Counted from the stretch's first letter, positions 26,594 through 36,186 are shown. The stretch: DNA of 64,000 nucleotides from Oscillatoria sp. FACHB-1407 (GCF_014697545.1 NZ_JACJSA010000023.1:62001-126000), one strand, 5' to 3'. Program-made: numbers and translations. The notes: a model not told the origin generated them from the letters alone.

Positions 26594-27034
26594 TTAAACT
26601 TCCTGTGAGGCAACTAAAGCCGTATTGTCTCGGTTCACTTGCTCGTGGAAAAACTGGATCATTTTTTGATCTTCGCCTTTGATGTGGTGAACTAACCACT
26701 CTGCTAAAAAGCCTGTTAACTCGTCGATCGCCCCATCACCTTGCTCATGAAACTTTTGAACTAGAGCGATCACTTTAGTTTTTAACCGTTCATGGGACAA
26801 CTTGTGGCGATCGTATCCCGGATAGCGGTGAGTTTGCATCAACTCCTCCTCGCTTTGGAAGTGGCGAATCGTATGAGTTGCCAAGGTACGAAGTAGGTCT
26901 TCAATGATTGGTAATGTAGCTCGCTGCATCATAGCTTCATGCAGTGAGTTGACAATATAAAACAGGACTTGATGTTCCCGATCGACCTGAACATTTCCAG
27001 TACAGTATTCATCAAGCCAAAATGCGATCGGCAT
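26594..27034 (-). CDS. Bacteriohemerythrin
   Basis: 146 residues. Four-helix diiron oxygen-binding protein with the ligand set H21, H58, E62, H77, H81, H117 and D122 (motifs DREHQ, HFQSEEELM, HKLSHERL, HHIKGEDQ). It binds O2 reversibly and may store, deliver or scavenge it. It sits next to the hemN / heme oxygenase / acsF group, which fits a low-oxygen role. AcsF and heme oxygenase both need O2, so oxygen supply to them is conceivable but unproven. Confidence 0.92.
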   Translation of the reverse strand: MPIAFWLDEYCTGNVQVDREHQVLFYIVNSLHEAMMQRATLPIIEDLLRTLATHTIRHFQSEEELMQTHRYPGYDRHKLSHERLKTKVIALVQKFHEQGDGAIDELTGFLAEWLVHHIKGEDQKMIQFFHEQVNRDNTALVASQEV

Positions 27035-27143
27035 AATTCAGTTTTGAGTTGGGAAATCACTAAAAGGTTTGTTTTACAGTACAACTTAAATTTGAGGTTT
27101 TTGTGAGGTGCCGTCAGACTATGAGACTTGTAGCGATCGCCCT

Positions 27144-27857
27144 TCACTCATGAACTGAACCATCCGGCATGATAGCCCCTTGCAAGTCAACATCGGTCAG
27201 AATAGCTCCCGTCAAGTCAGCCCCTCGTAAATTCGTTTTTTGCAAGATCGCTCCAGTTAAATCGGCATAACTCAAGTCTGCCTTGCTCAGGTTTGCCTCT
27301 CGCAGATCCGTTGGCTTTAAGCCCTGTTGCAACGTGCGATTGAGATGAGCACGACACAACTTTGCCCCTGCTAAATTGGCTCGATAGAGCACCGCTCCAC
27401 TCAAATTGGCGTAGGACAGATCGGCATCGATCAAGGTGGCATGTCCTAGATCGGTGACCTGATCGGAGGTGGGTCGCAAGTCGGTTTCAAACAAATTGGC
27501 ACGATATAACCTGGCGTAAATGAGGTTAGCTCCACACAGACTGGCTTTACTAAAGTTGGCGTATTCTAAGTTGGCGTAGCTCAGTTTTGCGCCACTCAGA
27601 TCGGCTTCCCGCAACACTGCCCGATAGAGATCGGCTTCACTCAAATCCGTTCCCCATAGGATCGCTTCACTCAAATCTGCTTCTCGAAAACTGGCTCGAC
27701 TGAAGTCCGTTTTCCCTAACCGAGATTGCCGCAGATCTGCCTGATTCAGATTAATGCCATGGAGGTGAGCATTGTGCAAATCGGCTTCCTGTAATTTGAT
27801 CTTTTGGAAGCTTCGTTCTCCATCAAGATAGTAATTCAAAATCTCTTCAACATTCAT
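27144..27857 (-). CDS. Pentapeptide repeat protein
   Basis: 237 residues from the ATG at 27857 (MNVEEILNYYLDGERSF). An upstream in-frame start 7 codons earlier is possible. After a short helical cap, about 38 pentapeptide repeats of the A(D/N)LXX type run to the end (EADLSEAILWGTDLSEADLY and so on), with one break (TSDQVTDLGHATL). These form a right-handed quadrilateral beta-helix. Pentapeptide proteins are plentiful in cyanobacteria and mostly of unknown function. There is no signal peptide. Confidence 0.9.
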   Translation of the reverse strand: MNVEEILNYYLDGERSFQKIKLQEADLHNAHLHGINLNQADLRQSRLGKTDFSRASFREADLSEAILWGTDLSEADLYRAVLREADLSGAKLSYANLEYANFSKASLCGANLIYARLYRANLFETDLRPTSDQVTDLGHATLIDADLSYANLSGAVLYRANLAGAKLCRAHLNRTLQQGLKPTDLREANLSKADLSYADLTGAILQKTNLRGADLTGAILTDVDLQGAIMPDGSVHE

Positions 27858-28070
27858 GCGCGATCGCCCCTGGATCATCCTATAACGGTCAACTCGAACT
27901 CATCGTAAGGATTAAAAGAAAGATTCAGTATTGCTGTTGTCGTAATCCATGTTCGCCTGTGGAGTTCTGAGGTGATTTGACTACGGTGATGTGTCTCGTG
28001 ATTCAACAATCTATCACTTGTTATACAACGCTATGGTTTCTAAACAGTTGAAGTAATCATGTTATTTCTT

Positions 28071-28844
28071 CTAGGATTTATCAGTGAGTCGTTTAAGCGG
28101 TGGAATAAACAACAGCGCGATCGCCAATACAATTGCTGTAACTGCAATCAGAGGAATACTCAACTGTCGCACTGCGATCGCCACCAACGCCCACACAATC
28201 ACCAACACATACGCCCAATCTTGATAACGAAACGCAATCACAGCCGCGATCGCCGCACTCACCCCAATCATAATGGCAGTCCACACCTCAGCCGATATTC
28301 CGCCTCCTGTCCAGCCCAGGCTATACAACGCAGTCGCCACGTTCACAACTGTTGCCACCGTGATCCACCCAAAATAAACACTCATGGGAATATACACCGA
28401 CCACTGCTCTTGCCGCGATATTCGTTCATGTCTCGTTCTTAAGTGCAGATAAATCATGGCTAAGGGAATCAAAATACCCAACATTGCCACAACAGACAAC
28501 ACAAACTGACGACCCAAAAACAAAAAGACCCAAATAATTTGGGCAATACAGGCAGCGATAATCAGATAACTGGTGCGTTGCAACTTGATGTTGCGGTAAT
28601 TTTCAGAGCGCAGTTGATAAACACCAAAGGCAATTAGCCCCGCATAAATGAGTCCCCAGATGACAAAGGCATAGTTTGCAGGAGTCACTTTTACATCGGC
28701 AAAGATAGTGTTGGAGATTTCACCAATATTGAGTCCGTTGAGCGGCGCAATGTTGGAGACAACATTCACTCCCAGCGTCCCAAGGATCGCGATGAGGGTG
28801 AGAATGGCACGGAGGCGATCGCTGTTAGAGGAGGCAGGTTGCAT
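28071..28844 (-). CDS. TspO/tryptophan-rich-sensory-like membrane protein
   Basis: 257 residues from the ATG at 28844 (MQPASSNSDRLRAILTL). The frame stays open 57 codons further up, but that segment overlaps the next gene and is repeat-derived. About eight membrane helices are seen, with family-like PANYAFVIWGLIYAGLIAFGVYQ and VYIPMSVYFGWITVATVVN. TspO relatives bind tetrapyrroles. This longer group is annotated by similarity only, and the ligand is unknown. It follows the cobalamin-binding protein gene on the same strand. Confidence 0.8.
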   Translation of the reverse strand: MQPASSNSDRLRAILTLIAILGTLGVNVVSNIAPLNGLNIGEISNTIFADVKVTPANYAFVIWGLIYAGLIAFGVYQLRSENYRNIKLQRTSYLIIAACIAQIIWVFLFLGRQFVLSVVAMLGILIPLAMIYLHLRTRHERISRQEQWSVYIPMSVYFGWITVATVVNVATALYSLGWTGGGISAEVWTAIMIGVSAAIAAVIAFRYQDWAYVLVIVWALVAIAVRQLSIPLIAVTAIVLAIALLFIPPLKRLTDKS

Positions 28845-28923
28845 AGAAATAGGGAATGGGGAGTGAGGAATGGTAGAAGCGCGATTTATCGCGTCTGTCA
28901 GAAAAATGGGGAATGGGGATGAA
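28845..28923. repeat. GCGCGATTTATCGCGTC leader repeat, copy 1
   Basis: Contains TAGAAGCGCGATTTATCGCG together with GGGAATGGGGA-type tracts. A matching stretch lies at 32652-32735 in front of another multi-TM protein gene on the same strand. Confidence 0.65.
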
Positions 28924-29871
28924 TTATTCGACAAACGGTTGCCATCCACTGCCGTTATGGTGTGGCTGAAACAGGTCTGGGTGCAGAATCTCTGCCAAGA
29001 TTTCCAGGGAATCAACTAGACGCGGGCCGGGGCGATTAAAGTAGGCATTCCCATCGGTGAGATAAAGTTGCTGTTGTTGCACAGCCCGTAACTGTTGCCA
29101 TTGGGGATGGGTGGCGATCGCCTGTTGCATTTCTTGCCGGGTTTTCGCCAGGTCAAATCCACAAGGCATCACAATAATCACGTCAGGATCTGCGACTAAC
29201 AGCGCATCCCAGGAGATGTAGGGTGAGTGCTGCCCAACCGTCCCAAACAGGTCTTTGCCACCTGCCAGTTCCACCAGTTCAGGAATCCAGTTGCCACTTC
29301 CCATCAGGGGGTCAATCCACTCGATCGCTGCCACGGTGGGACGGTTAGACAGGTCTTGAGTCTTTTGCCGACAGGCATCAACTCGCGCTTTGAGGGGTGC
29401 GATCGCCGCAGACGAATCGACCTGTAACTCTGTAGCAACACGCTCAATGTCTGTCCAGACGTCACTTAACGTATGCGGTTGCAGCGAAATTACTTTTGGT
29501 CGGGGTTCGCTCAAGGTGGCAACGGCAGCTTCCACAAGGGAAAAGTTGACCGCGCAGACATCGCACTGGTCTTGAGTGACGATATGGGTAGGTTGGAGGT
29601 GTTGCAAAACATCTAGCTCAATGTCATAGATACTCAAAGTCGATTGCAATAAGGTTTTGACATCGGCATCAATGTCCCCACTGGGTTTGCCAGGGTTGAG
29701 GCGAGCAGAGGTGCAGATGGGACGACTTGCAATCTCAGGAGGATAGTCGCATTCATGGCTGCGTCCTACAATCGCTGGAGTTAGATTTAAGACAGCTAAA
29801 ATCTCAGTTGCACTGGGCAACAACGATACGATTCTCAATGCATTGGGGGCTGAAGGATTTAACGGCGACAT
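28924..29871 (-). CDS. Cobalamin-binding protein (BtuF/periplasmic-binding fold)
   Basis: 315 residues. The BtuF-like fold is shown by IVSLLPSATEILAVL, VVGRSHECDYP (here IVGRSHECDYPPE) and PDVIIVMPCGFDL. No signal peptide is seen, which is usual for this cyanobacterial group, so it may act in the cytoplasm or bind a different ligand. The ATG at 29871 overlaps the stop of the upstream App1-like gene by one base, so the two are almost certainly translated together. No ABC transporter genes and no B12 riboswitch are present nearby. Confidence 0.88.
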   Translation of the reverse strand: MSPLNPSAPNALRIVSLLPSATEILAVLNLTPAIVGRSHECDYPPEIASRPICTSARLNPGKPSGDIDADVKTLLQSTLSIYDIELDVLQHLQPTHIVTQDQCDVCAVNFSLVEAAVATLSEPRPKVISLQPHTLSDVWTDIERVATELQVDSSAAIAPLKARVDACRQKTQDLSNRPTVAAIEWIDPLMGSGNWIPELVELAGGKDLFGTVGQHSPYISWDALLVADPDVIIVMPCGFDLAKTRQEMQQAIATHPQWQQLRAVQQQQLYLTDGNAYFNRPGPRLVDSLEILAEILHPDLFQPHHNGSGWQPFVE

Positions 29872-31031
29872 CAATGCTCCTGGGGTGCAGTGGATGGCAT
29901 ATCAGACAAGGCAGATGGGGAGATCCAGCCTTTCTCTGCCGCATGGGTTGCCGCCGTTACTGTATCAGAAAACAAGACCCATTCGCTGCCAGCCTGACGT
30001 ACCGTTTCAGCGATCGCCTCCAATTCTCGTTGACGCTCACTCTTATCGGGTGTGACATCATGCAGATAAATCGCCAGAATTCGCCCCGGATAGCGTTGTA
30101 CCATCTGGCTATAAATTTCAGCGTCCTTTTGTCCGGTGTCGCCAATTAAAATCCAGAACAGATCAGGAAACCGTTCAAAGATGGGAGTCATCTGCTCAAT
30201 CTTGTGGCTCTCGTGTTCAAAGGTCAATAAGTTATCAAGCGATAATTCCGCATCCTTTAGCAAGATGGGAGCACTGGGCATGTGGTGAAATTCCATGAAC
30301 TTGGTAAACAAGTCATACATGTTCCAGGCACTACTGGAGACATAAAAGATGGGGTTGCCTTCATTGCCGCTGTGACCTGCCTGCAACGCATGATAGAACG
30401 CTGGAACCCCCGGAAATGGCGTGCGGGTGTGCTCGTTTCCCAGATAGGCAATCCGGATCATCTTCATTAGATCGGTTGCGGCGGTTTGTACAATCGTGTC
30501 GTCGATGTCGCTGATCACCCCAAATTTGGCGCGATCGCTAACCACCAGCACTCCCGCTTCAGCGCAACAACTCTGTTGAAACTTTGGAAGATCGGGTTCC
30601 AATAGCTCCACATGCAGGGTTTCCCAGTGAGGCAGGGAAGGGGCTTCTGGCGTCAAGCGATCGCCCTGCAACGGAGGCTGCAATGAGATTTCCAGTTCAA
30701 AAAAGCCTTCCTGATTGGCTGTCACTTCCTGCTGAAAGTCGCCATACATCACCCGTAATCTGGCATAGGGCACTTCGTCTGTCTCAAAGCGGCGATACAT
30801 ATTCCGCAAATTTTGCCAGAGGGAGGCGTTTTCTTCCCGCAATTTGATTCCCTGGTCTTGCAGCACTCGACCTTTCAGATACAACAGGTCTGGTGTGCCA
30901 TAACCATGGTAAGGAATGATGGTGATGGGGTCTTCTGTGCCGAGCTTCTCAGCAATTAGCTGTTTAAGGTGATCTAGCCCAGCATTAAGACGATTCGTCA
31001 AATTTGAGACAGCCCAAATCCAGTCTGTCAT
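29871..31031 (-). CDS. App1-like phosphatidate phosphatase family (DUF2183) protein
   Basis: 386 residues from the ATG at 31031 (MTDWIWAVSNLTNRL). The open frame continues upstream into repeat sequence. The HAD-like catalytic motif DIDDT is at 175-179 (FGVISDIDDTIVQTAATD), with later motifs (FYVSSSAWNMYDLF and ILIGDTGQKDAEIY) completing the active site. Yeast App1 dephosphorylates phosphatidate. The bacterial substrate is not established. The N-terminal 160 residues form a beta-rich accessory domain. It is first in a run with the cobalamin-binding and TspO-like genes. Confidence 0.9.
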   Translation of the reverse strand: MTDWIWAVSNLTNRLNAGLDHLKQLIAEKLGTEDPITIIPYHGYGTPDLLYLKGRVLQDQGIKLREENASLWQNLRNMYRRFETDEVPYARLRVMYGDFQQEVTANQEGFFELEISLQPPLQGDRLTPEAPSLPHWETLHVELLEPDLPKFQQSCCAEAGVLVVSDRAKFGVISDIDDTIVQTAATDLMKMIRIAYLGNEHTRTPFPGVPAFYHALQAGHSGNEGNPIFYVSSSAWNMYDLFTKFMEFHHMPSAPILLKDAELSLDNLLTFEHESHKIEQMTPIFERFPDLFWILIGDTGQKDAEIYSQMVQRYPGRILAIYLHDVTPDKSERQRELEAIAETVRQAGSEWVLFSDTVTAATHAAEKGWISPSALSDMPSTAPQEH

Positions 31032-31114
31032 GACGTTCCTCCAGTGAACTGGATAACATCTTGATCGTAGAGAGCCAACTATGGGAAGGAAACACTCTAA
31101 GGGTAGAAATTTAT

Positions 31115-31262
31115 ACCCAATAAGATTGACGTAGCTCAGTCTGACCCATCTCGTTCCAAGGCTCTGCCTTGGCATGTTGTAGGGGAGGCTCTGCCTCCTG
31201 AACATCAGTGGCAGAGCCACTTGTAGGACATTCCCAGCTAGAAGCTGGGAACGCAAATTAAG
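31115..31262. repeat. Intergenic repeat with stacked small hairpins
   Basis: Contains CAAGGCTCTGCCTTGG, GGAGGCTCTGCCTCC and CCCAGCTAGAAGCTGGG, each a short palindrome. This pattern is a recurring intergenic motif in cyanobacteria. It is single-copy in the window. Confidence 0.6.
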
Positions 31263-31308
31263 AACGCAATTGTTGCATTTCAGAAGTTTTGTCAGGCAAC
31301 CCGTTGAA

Positions 31309-31512
31309 CTAAGAACGGACTAACCGCCATTGCATTTTTTCCATGGTGGCTTGCCGACCGTAGATGGTAATTCCCTCACCGCATTGAATCACTAACTGGT
31401 AGCCTTCGATCGCCGCAATGATGCCCTGGTCTTCAGGTTCAGGTCCTTCAATGCGATCGCCCACTTGCCAGCGTTCGATTAAGCTACATTGCTTCAAAGT
31501 AAAATGTGCCAT
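31309..31512 (-). CDS. Small conserved-type hypothetical protein
   Basis: 67 residues (MAHFTLKQCSLIERW..MQWRLVRS). Predicted small beta-barrel-like protein with GDRIEGPEPEDQGIIAAIEG, reminiscent of SH3/KOW-type folds, but no family is recognised. GGAAGAGG lies about 13 bases before the ATG. There is no membrane segment. Upstream is a 539-base gap. Confidence 0.62.
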   Translation of the reverse strand: MAHFTLKQCSLIERWQVGDRIEGPEPEDQGIIAAIEGYQLVIQCGEGITIYGRQATMEKMQWRLVRS

Positions 31513-32051
31513 TATTCAAAACCTCTTCCTGGAGAGTAAGCAGAAACCTTCTGCCCAACCAACAATGCAACGAAAGATCAACACAACCCTTACATCACTT
31601 CATTTACCAAAACACTTTTGAGAATGAAGAGTCGTTGAACTAGACACAAAATCTCAATTGAGAGTCTAGGGCTGGTGTAAATGAAGGTTAACTATCTTGC
31701 GACAGAAATAAATGAATGAGCGTAGAAGCAAGTTACAACTGAATTTATATAAGTGCAGATAAGGGATTCAGTAACTTGTGCTTGGCGTGGGTTGAGGGTT
31801 CAACATTTAAGTATTCCACCGCATTAGATCTTGATTTTACTTAAATTACAACACCAAAAACTTAACAAATAACAAACGCTGGCTGGAATTTGAATTTTGT
31901 CAAACTAAATTATTTCCCGGTTCTCATTCATCTCATTCAATAGCTTGATCCTATCGCGCTTTTGAATAAGCGACCCGCTTTTCTAAATCAATCTGTGAGG
32001 GAATCTCAAATAAAATGGAGGAGAGGCATACCACGCGCGCACTGTGTCCTG
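31513..32051. other. AT-rich intergenic region
   Basis: 539 bases without a convincing gene, repeat family member, tRNA or terminator. The left part must carry the promoter of the 67-residue protein gene. Confidence 0.4.
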
Positions 32052-32651
32052 TTAATCCTTTCGCATTAAGTGTTGCAACAGCCATCCCGTTACTAACCCA
32101 TAAATTGCCCAGGCTGAGCCATTCACGATCGCCCCAGTCACAATACCGCCTGCTGCGTTAGCAATCGGTTCACAACCCACGTAACAAACCGTGGCTCCGA
32201 CCGCTCCTAGAAAGACTCCAGCGATCGCACTGCCCCAGATCCAGTGCTGACTGTGCATCAGCGATCGCCGCAGGACAAACCATTGAGCCAATCCAAGCAC
32301 AAGAGTCGTGATGGGTTGATCGAGCACATTGAGCCAGAGCACCTCCCATCCGCCCAAACGAGTCAGAGCCGTTACCACAGGAAAAACCAAACCACTCAAC
32401 CCTGTTTGCAAAAATACTCCGCCAATCCAACCAAAGGTACTGGCGACGACCCACCAACTCGCTTTAGAGACATAACGACGCACAATAAAATACTGCGCGA
32501 TGCCAACGGCAACTCCCGATAGGATCAGAGTTGCGAAGAACTGCCAGCCTCCTGCTTCCAGGGCACCGACAATCGCCCCTGCCAGAGCAGTTGCTAGAGT
32601 CCATTGCCAGATGAGGTGAGAGTTGGTTGCGGTGTTATTGGATTGCAGCAT
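32052..32651 (-). CDS. Multi-pass membrane protein of unknown function
   Basis: 199 residues with five or six hydrophobic helices rich in Gly/Ala/Trp (WTLATALAGAIVGALEAGG, FFATLILSGVAVGIAQYF, LGLAQWFVLRRSL). The pair VGIAQYFIVRR and LGLAQWFVLRR suggests an internal duplication of a helix-plus-basic-loop unit. No family is named here. The ATG is preceded by CATCCTTCC. The leader carries the GCGCGATTTATCGCGTC repeat shared with the TspO-like gene. Confidence 0.75.
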   Translation of the reverse strand: MLQSNNTATNSHLIWQWTLATALAGAIVGALEAGGWQFFATLILSGVAVGIAQYFIVRRYVSKASWWVVASTFGWIGGVFLQTGLSGLVFPVVTALTRLGGWEVLWLNVLDQPITTLVLGLAQWFVLRRSLMHSQHWIWGSAIAGVFLGAVGATVCYVGCEPIANAAGGIVTGAIVNGSAWAIYGLVTGWLLQHLMRKD

Positions 32652-32735
32652 AGGAAGGATGGGGAAGGGGGAATGGGGTGTGGGGTGTGGGTAGAGGCGC
32701 GATTTATCGCGTCAGGAAATAGGAAATGGGGTTTT
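32652..32735. repeat. GCGCGATTTATCGCGTC leader repeat, copy 2
   Basis: TAGAGGCGCGATTTATCGCG with flanking GGGGAATGGGG tracts, matching 28845-28923. Both copies sit directly upstream of minus-strand membrane protein genes. Confidence 0.65.
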
Positions 32736-32907
32736 GACACAAAATCCCATTCCCCATTTCCTTCTGAGTGTGAACTGTAATTGAACGCACTAAAGGCGAT
32801 CGCATCCAGATTTTCAATTGGCAAGATCGATCAAGATGACTACACTGCTGATGGTGGTTCTTACCGTTTTTGCCGAAATTCTTGTCCAACCTTTTCCTGA
32901 AACTCCT

Positions 32908-33750
32908 ATGTCAAATGCCGCTCAACCCAATGTCCAAACGCTAGCAGCCCTTCAACGGTTGATCGAGGTGGTGGCTCAGTTGCGATCGCCCGATGGAGGT
33001 TGTCCCTGGGATCTGGCGCAAACGCCGCAGACGCTGATCCCCTATGTGATTGAAGAGGCATACGAGGTAGTGGATGCAATTCGGCAGGGCAATTCAGAGG
33101 CGATCGCCGACGAGTTAGGCGATCTGCTGTTGCAGGTGGTTTTGCAGGCGCAAATTGCTAGCGAAACACAACAGTTTGACCTGACTGATATTGCCAATGG
33201 CATTACAGAAAAGTTGATACGTCGCCATCCGCATGTATTCGGCGATGTGCAAGTGCAAAGCGCAGAGGAAGTTCATCAAAACTGGGAGAAGATCAAAGCG
33301 GCAGAGGAGCAAGCTAAACCTGATCAAGCTGCGACTTCAGAAGCCAGTTTAGTACCGCGTTTGAGCCGCTATGCCCGCAGTTTGCCCCCGTTGATGGCAG
33401 GCATGAAAATTTCTCAAAAAGCGGCGGCGGCTGGATTTGAATGGGAAGACGTGGATGGCGTGTGGGCAAAGTTTCGGGAGGAACTGGAGGAATTTCACCA
33501 GGCATTGGCAAGCGAACCCAAGGAACACCAACAAGCTGAACTGGGAGATGTGTTGTTTACCCTCATCAACATTGCTCGCTGGTATGACCTCGACCCCGCA
33601 GAGGCGTTGCAGAGCACTAATCAGCGGTTTATCAATCGCCTCGCTCATGTCGAAGCTGTGGCAGATCGCCCACTGTCCACCTACTCCCTGGAAGAATTAG
33701 AGGAGTTGTGGCAATATGCGAAAGCTCAACTCCGTCAGGGGATCGGGTAA
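32908..33750 (+). CDS. mazG: Nucleoside triphosphate pyrophosphohydrolase MazG
   Basis: 280 residues from the ATG at 32908 (MSNAAQPNVQTLAALQRL). The frame extends upstream through a TTG at 32818, but family similarity starts here. Metal-binding motifs EEAYE (49-53) and DELGD (68-72) are in the first MazG domain. A second domain near residues 170-260 has a similar pattern (KFREELEEFHQAL, AELGDVLFTLIN). It hydrolyses NTPs to NMP and PPi, clearing damaged nucleotides or tuning ppGpp. It is first in a likely operon, with proA 57 bases downstream. Confidence 0.94.
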   Translation: MSNAAQPNVQTLAALQRLIEVVAQLRSPDGGCPWDLAQTPQTLIPYVIEEAYEVVDAIRQGNSEAIADELGDLLLQVVLQAQIASETQQFDLTDIANGITEKLIRRHPHVFGDVQVQSAEEVHQNWEKIKAAEEQAKPDQAATSEASLVPRLSRYARSLPPLMAGMKISQKAAAAGFEWEDVDGVWAKFREELEEFHQALASEPKEHQQAELGDVLFTLINIARWYDLDPAEALQSTNQRFINRLAHVEAVADRPLSTYSLEELEELWQYAKAQLRQGIG

Positions 33751-33807
33751 AATGAACTTTTTATTGAACTCCGCTCTAACCCCGTTGACTGGGTTAGTCA
33801 CGTCCCT

Positions 33808-35133
33808 ATGACAGCGTCCCAAGTTACCTCGACTTCTCTGACCCAACTGGCTCAACACACCCGTGAGGCAGCGCGATCGCTAGCCGTTCTGCCCACGGCT
33901 CGGCGGGATCAGGCAATTGAAGCGATCGCCCAGGCCCTCGACACCGCTGCGCCAGACATTGTGGCAGCGAACCAGGCAGATTGCGAAACTGCATTGGCAG
34001 AAGGGTTAGCGAAGGCATTGTATGGGCGATTGAAGCTAGATGCAGTGAAGTTGCAGGGGGCGATCGCCGGAGTGCGGGATGTGGCTCGGTTGCCCGACCC
34101 CATCGGTACAGTACAGATTCACCGAGAGTTAGACACCGGATTGGTGCTCAAGCGGGTAGCGTGCCCGCTGGGTGTGCTGGGAGTCATTTTTGAGGCGCGT
34201 CCCGATGCGGTGATGCAAATTGCGTCGCTGGCGATTAAATCGGGCAATGGCGTGATTTTGAAAGGTGGACGAGAGGCAGTGCGCTCCTGTCAGGCGATCG
34301 TGCAGGCAATTCACCAGGGATTAGAAGCGGTGGGGATCGATCCGGCAGTCGTGCAACTGCTGACCACTCGCGAGGAGACGATGGCATTGTTGCAACTCGA
34401 TCAATACGTCGATCTGATCATTCCCCGTGGCTCCAATTCGTTTGTCCGGTTTGTTCAGGAAAACACTCGTATCCCTGTGCTGGGTCACGCCGACGGTATC
34501 TGTCACCTCTATGTAGATGAAACCGCTGATTTAGATAAGGCAGTGGCGATCGCGGTAGATGCCAAAACGCAATATCCCTCCGCCTGCAACACAATTGAAA
34601 CCCTGCTGGTACATCGGGCGATCGCCCCTCAATACTTGCCACAAGTGGCATTCGCCCTACATCAGCGAGAGGTGCAGTTACGAGTGGATGCGATCGCCTC
34701 GGATTTACTGGCTCAAGCTCAACCTGATATTCCGTTACAAGCAGCAACGGAAGCCGATTGGAGCACAGAATATTCCGATCTGATTCTTTCGATTAAAGTC
34801 GTAGATTCCTTAGAAGCAGCGATCGCCCACATTAACACCTACGGCTCTCGCCACACCGAGGCGATCGTCACTGAGAGTCCTGAACAGGCGACGACTTTTA
34901 TCAATCAAGTTGATGCAGCAGGCGTATTTCACAACTGCTCTACACGCTTTGCCGACGGCTTCCGCTATGGCTTTGGGGCAGAGGTTGGCATCAGCACTCA
35001 AAAAATGCCGCCGCGCGGTCCTGTCGGGCCAGAAGGACTGGTAACTTACAAATATCAACTAACTGGGGATGGACAGGTTGCCTCTACCTACACTGGAGCC
35101 AATGCCAAACCCTTTACTCACCGAGACTTGTAA
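33808..35133 (+). CDS. proA: Gamma-glutamyl phosphate reductase
   Basis: 441 residues. Aldehyde-dehydrogenase fold with the catalytic Cys260 in [14 protein letters not shown], and the family segments [16 protein letters not shown] and [15 protein letters not shown]. It reduces gamma-glutamyl phosphate to glutamate semialdehyde with NADPH in proline biosynthesis. It lies between mazG and an unknown gene on the same strand with short gaps (57 and 31 bases), so co-transcription is likely. Confidence 0.97.
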   Translation: MTASQVTSTSLTQLAQHTREAARSLAVLPTARRDQAIEAIAQALDTAAPDIVAANQADCETALAEGLAKALYGRLKLDAVKLQGAIAGVRDVARLPDPIGTVQIHRELDTGLVLKRVACPLGVLGVIFEARPDAVMQIASLAIKSGNGVILKGGREAVRSCQAIVQAIHQGLEAVGIDPAVVQLLTTREETMALLQLDQYVDLIIPRGSNSFVRFVQENTRIPVLGHADGICHLYVDETADLDKAVAIAVDAKTQYPSACNTIETLLVHRAIAPQYLPQVAFALHQREVQLRVDAIASDLLAQAQPDIPLQAATEADWSTEYSDLILSIKVVDSLEAAIAHINTYGSRHTEAIVTESPEQATTFINQVDAAGVFHNCSTRFADGFRYGFGAEVGISTQKMPPRGPVGPEGLVTYKYQLTGDGQVASTYTGANAKPFTHRDL

Positions 35134-35164
35134 TTGATTTCCCCGCTTGAACAAGGAGACTGTC

Positions 35165-35647
35165 ATGGTGCTACCCGGTGAGCCACCCGCTTGGCAATTT
35201 ACAATGGCTGAAACCTATGTACCTCTAAGCTATGAGGACGAGGTGGTTGGCTTTTGTAAACCTGACTTTGCCGCTCGTATTGTCGATGCTCTCAACGACA
35301 ACGAAAAACTCTATAAAGCCTTACGTCTGGCGTGTTACGACCTGGTCGGGCGATCGGGTGGAGGCGAAGTGCAACTCGATCTACTGATGGAGCAATATCT
35401 AACCAAAACGGCTTTCCCGACATCAGGTGTAGCTGCGATCGCCGTACTGTTGCGCGATCGCCAGGACGAGTTAGACGTCACCGACAAAGAGTTCATTCGC
35501 TTTTGTGACTCCTACCGCTTACCCAAGGAAAAATTACAGGCTATCTACGATGGGGAGGAGATCGACAGCGAAGATTTGGGCCCTCTCTCTCGTATTCTGG
35601 GGCGATCGGTCGATGATTTGATGCAGGTGTTAGAGGGCTCCGTGTGA
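35165..35647 (+). CDS. Conserved hypothetical protein in the proA-folB operon
   Basis: 160 residues from the ATG at 35165, chosen because AAGGAG lies 8 bases upstream. A TTG 18 bases earlier is unlikely. Soluble, acidic and predicted helical, with YVPLSYEDEVVGFCKPDF and FIRFCDSYRLPKEKLQAIYDG. The C-terminal part (LGPLSRILGRSVDDLMQVL) looks like a small helical domain. I do not recognise a function. Tight spacing to proA and folB suggests co-expression. Confidence 0.78.
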   Translation: MVLPGEPPAWQFTMAETYVPLSYEDEVVGFCKPDFAARIVDALNDNEKLYKALRLACYDLVGRSGGGEVQLDLLMEQYLTKTAFPTSGVAAIAVLLRDRQDELDVTDKEFIRFCDSYRLPKEKLQAIYDGEEIDSEDLGPLSRILGRSVDDLMQVLEGSV

Positions 35648-35715
35648 GAGAGTTGCTTGCTGCCAGGTAATCCCCATCCCCCACTCCCAACTCACCTATT
35701 TCTCGTCTCCCCCTT

Positions 35716-36111
35716 ATGGACACCATTCAACTAACTGGCATTCGCGCTTACGGCTACACTGGATATTTCCAGGAAGAACGGACGCTGGGGCAATGGTTTG
35801 AGGTCAATCTGACCCTGTGGATGGACTTATCCAAAGCAGGACAAAGCGATCGCCTTGAAGATACTTACAACTATTGCGATGCGGTTAAAGCAGCTCAGGA
35901 GTTGATCAAAACCTCAAAGTTTCTGTTAATTGAACGGTTGGTCGAAGCGATCGCGGAGGTGTTCTTGCAGGAGGAACAGGTGGAGCAGGTGCAAGTCAAA
36001 TTGACCAAAGTTTCACCACCCATCCCCGATTTCACAGGACAAGTTTCAGTCGAAATTCTCCGCAGCAGAAACAGGGTTCTCTCATCCAATACCAGTTCTC
36101 TATCTCTTTAG
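35716..36111 (+). CDS. folB: Dihydroneopterin aldolase
   Basis: 131 residues. The start MDTIQLTGIRAYGYTGYF and the motif TYNYCDAVK match FolB, as does LLIERLVEAIAEVFL. It cleaves dihydroneopterin to 6-hydroxymethyl-dihydropterin and glycolaldehyde in folate synthesis. It is the last gene of the mazG-proA-unknown-folB run. The C-terminal 15 residues (NRVLSSNTSSLSL) extend past the conserved core. Confidence 0.93.
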   Translation: MDTIQLTGIRAYGYTGYFQEERTLGQWFEVNLTLWMDLSKAGQSDRLEDTYNYCDAVKAAQELIKTSKFLLIERLVEAIAEVFLQEEQVEQVQVKLTKVSPPIPDFTGQVSVEILRSRNRVLSSNTSSLSL

Positions 36112-36186
36112 AGAGAGGACGAACGGCAATACTGCGAAAGTACAATAAAAAGTTAAATCGACTGTAGCTGACGCTTACTTGACGCT

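Noticed and set aside
29872..30100. B12 riboswitch in front of the cobalamin-binding protein gene
   Set aside because: The gene starts inside the preceding coding region, leaving no leader, and no B12-box sequence was seen upstream of the App1-like gene either.
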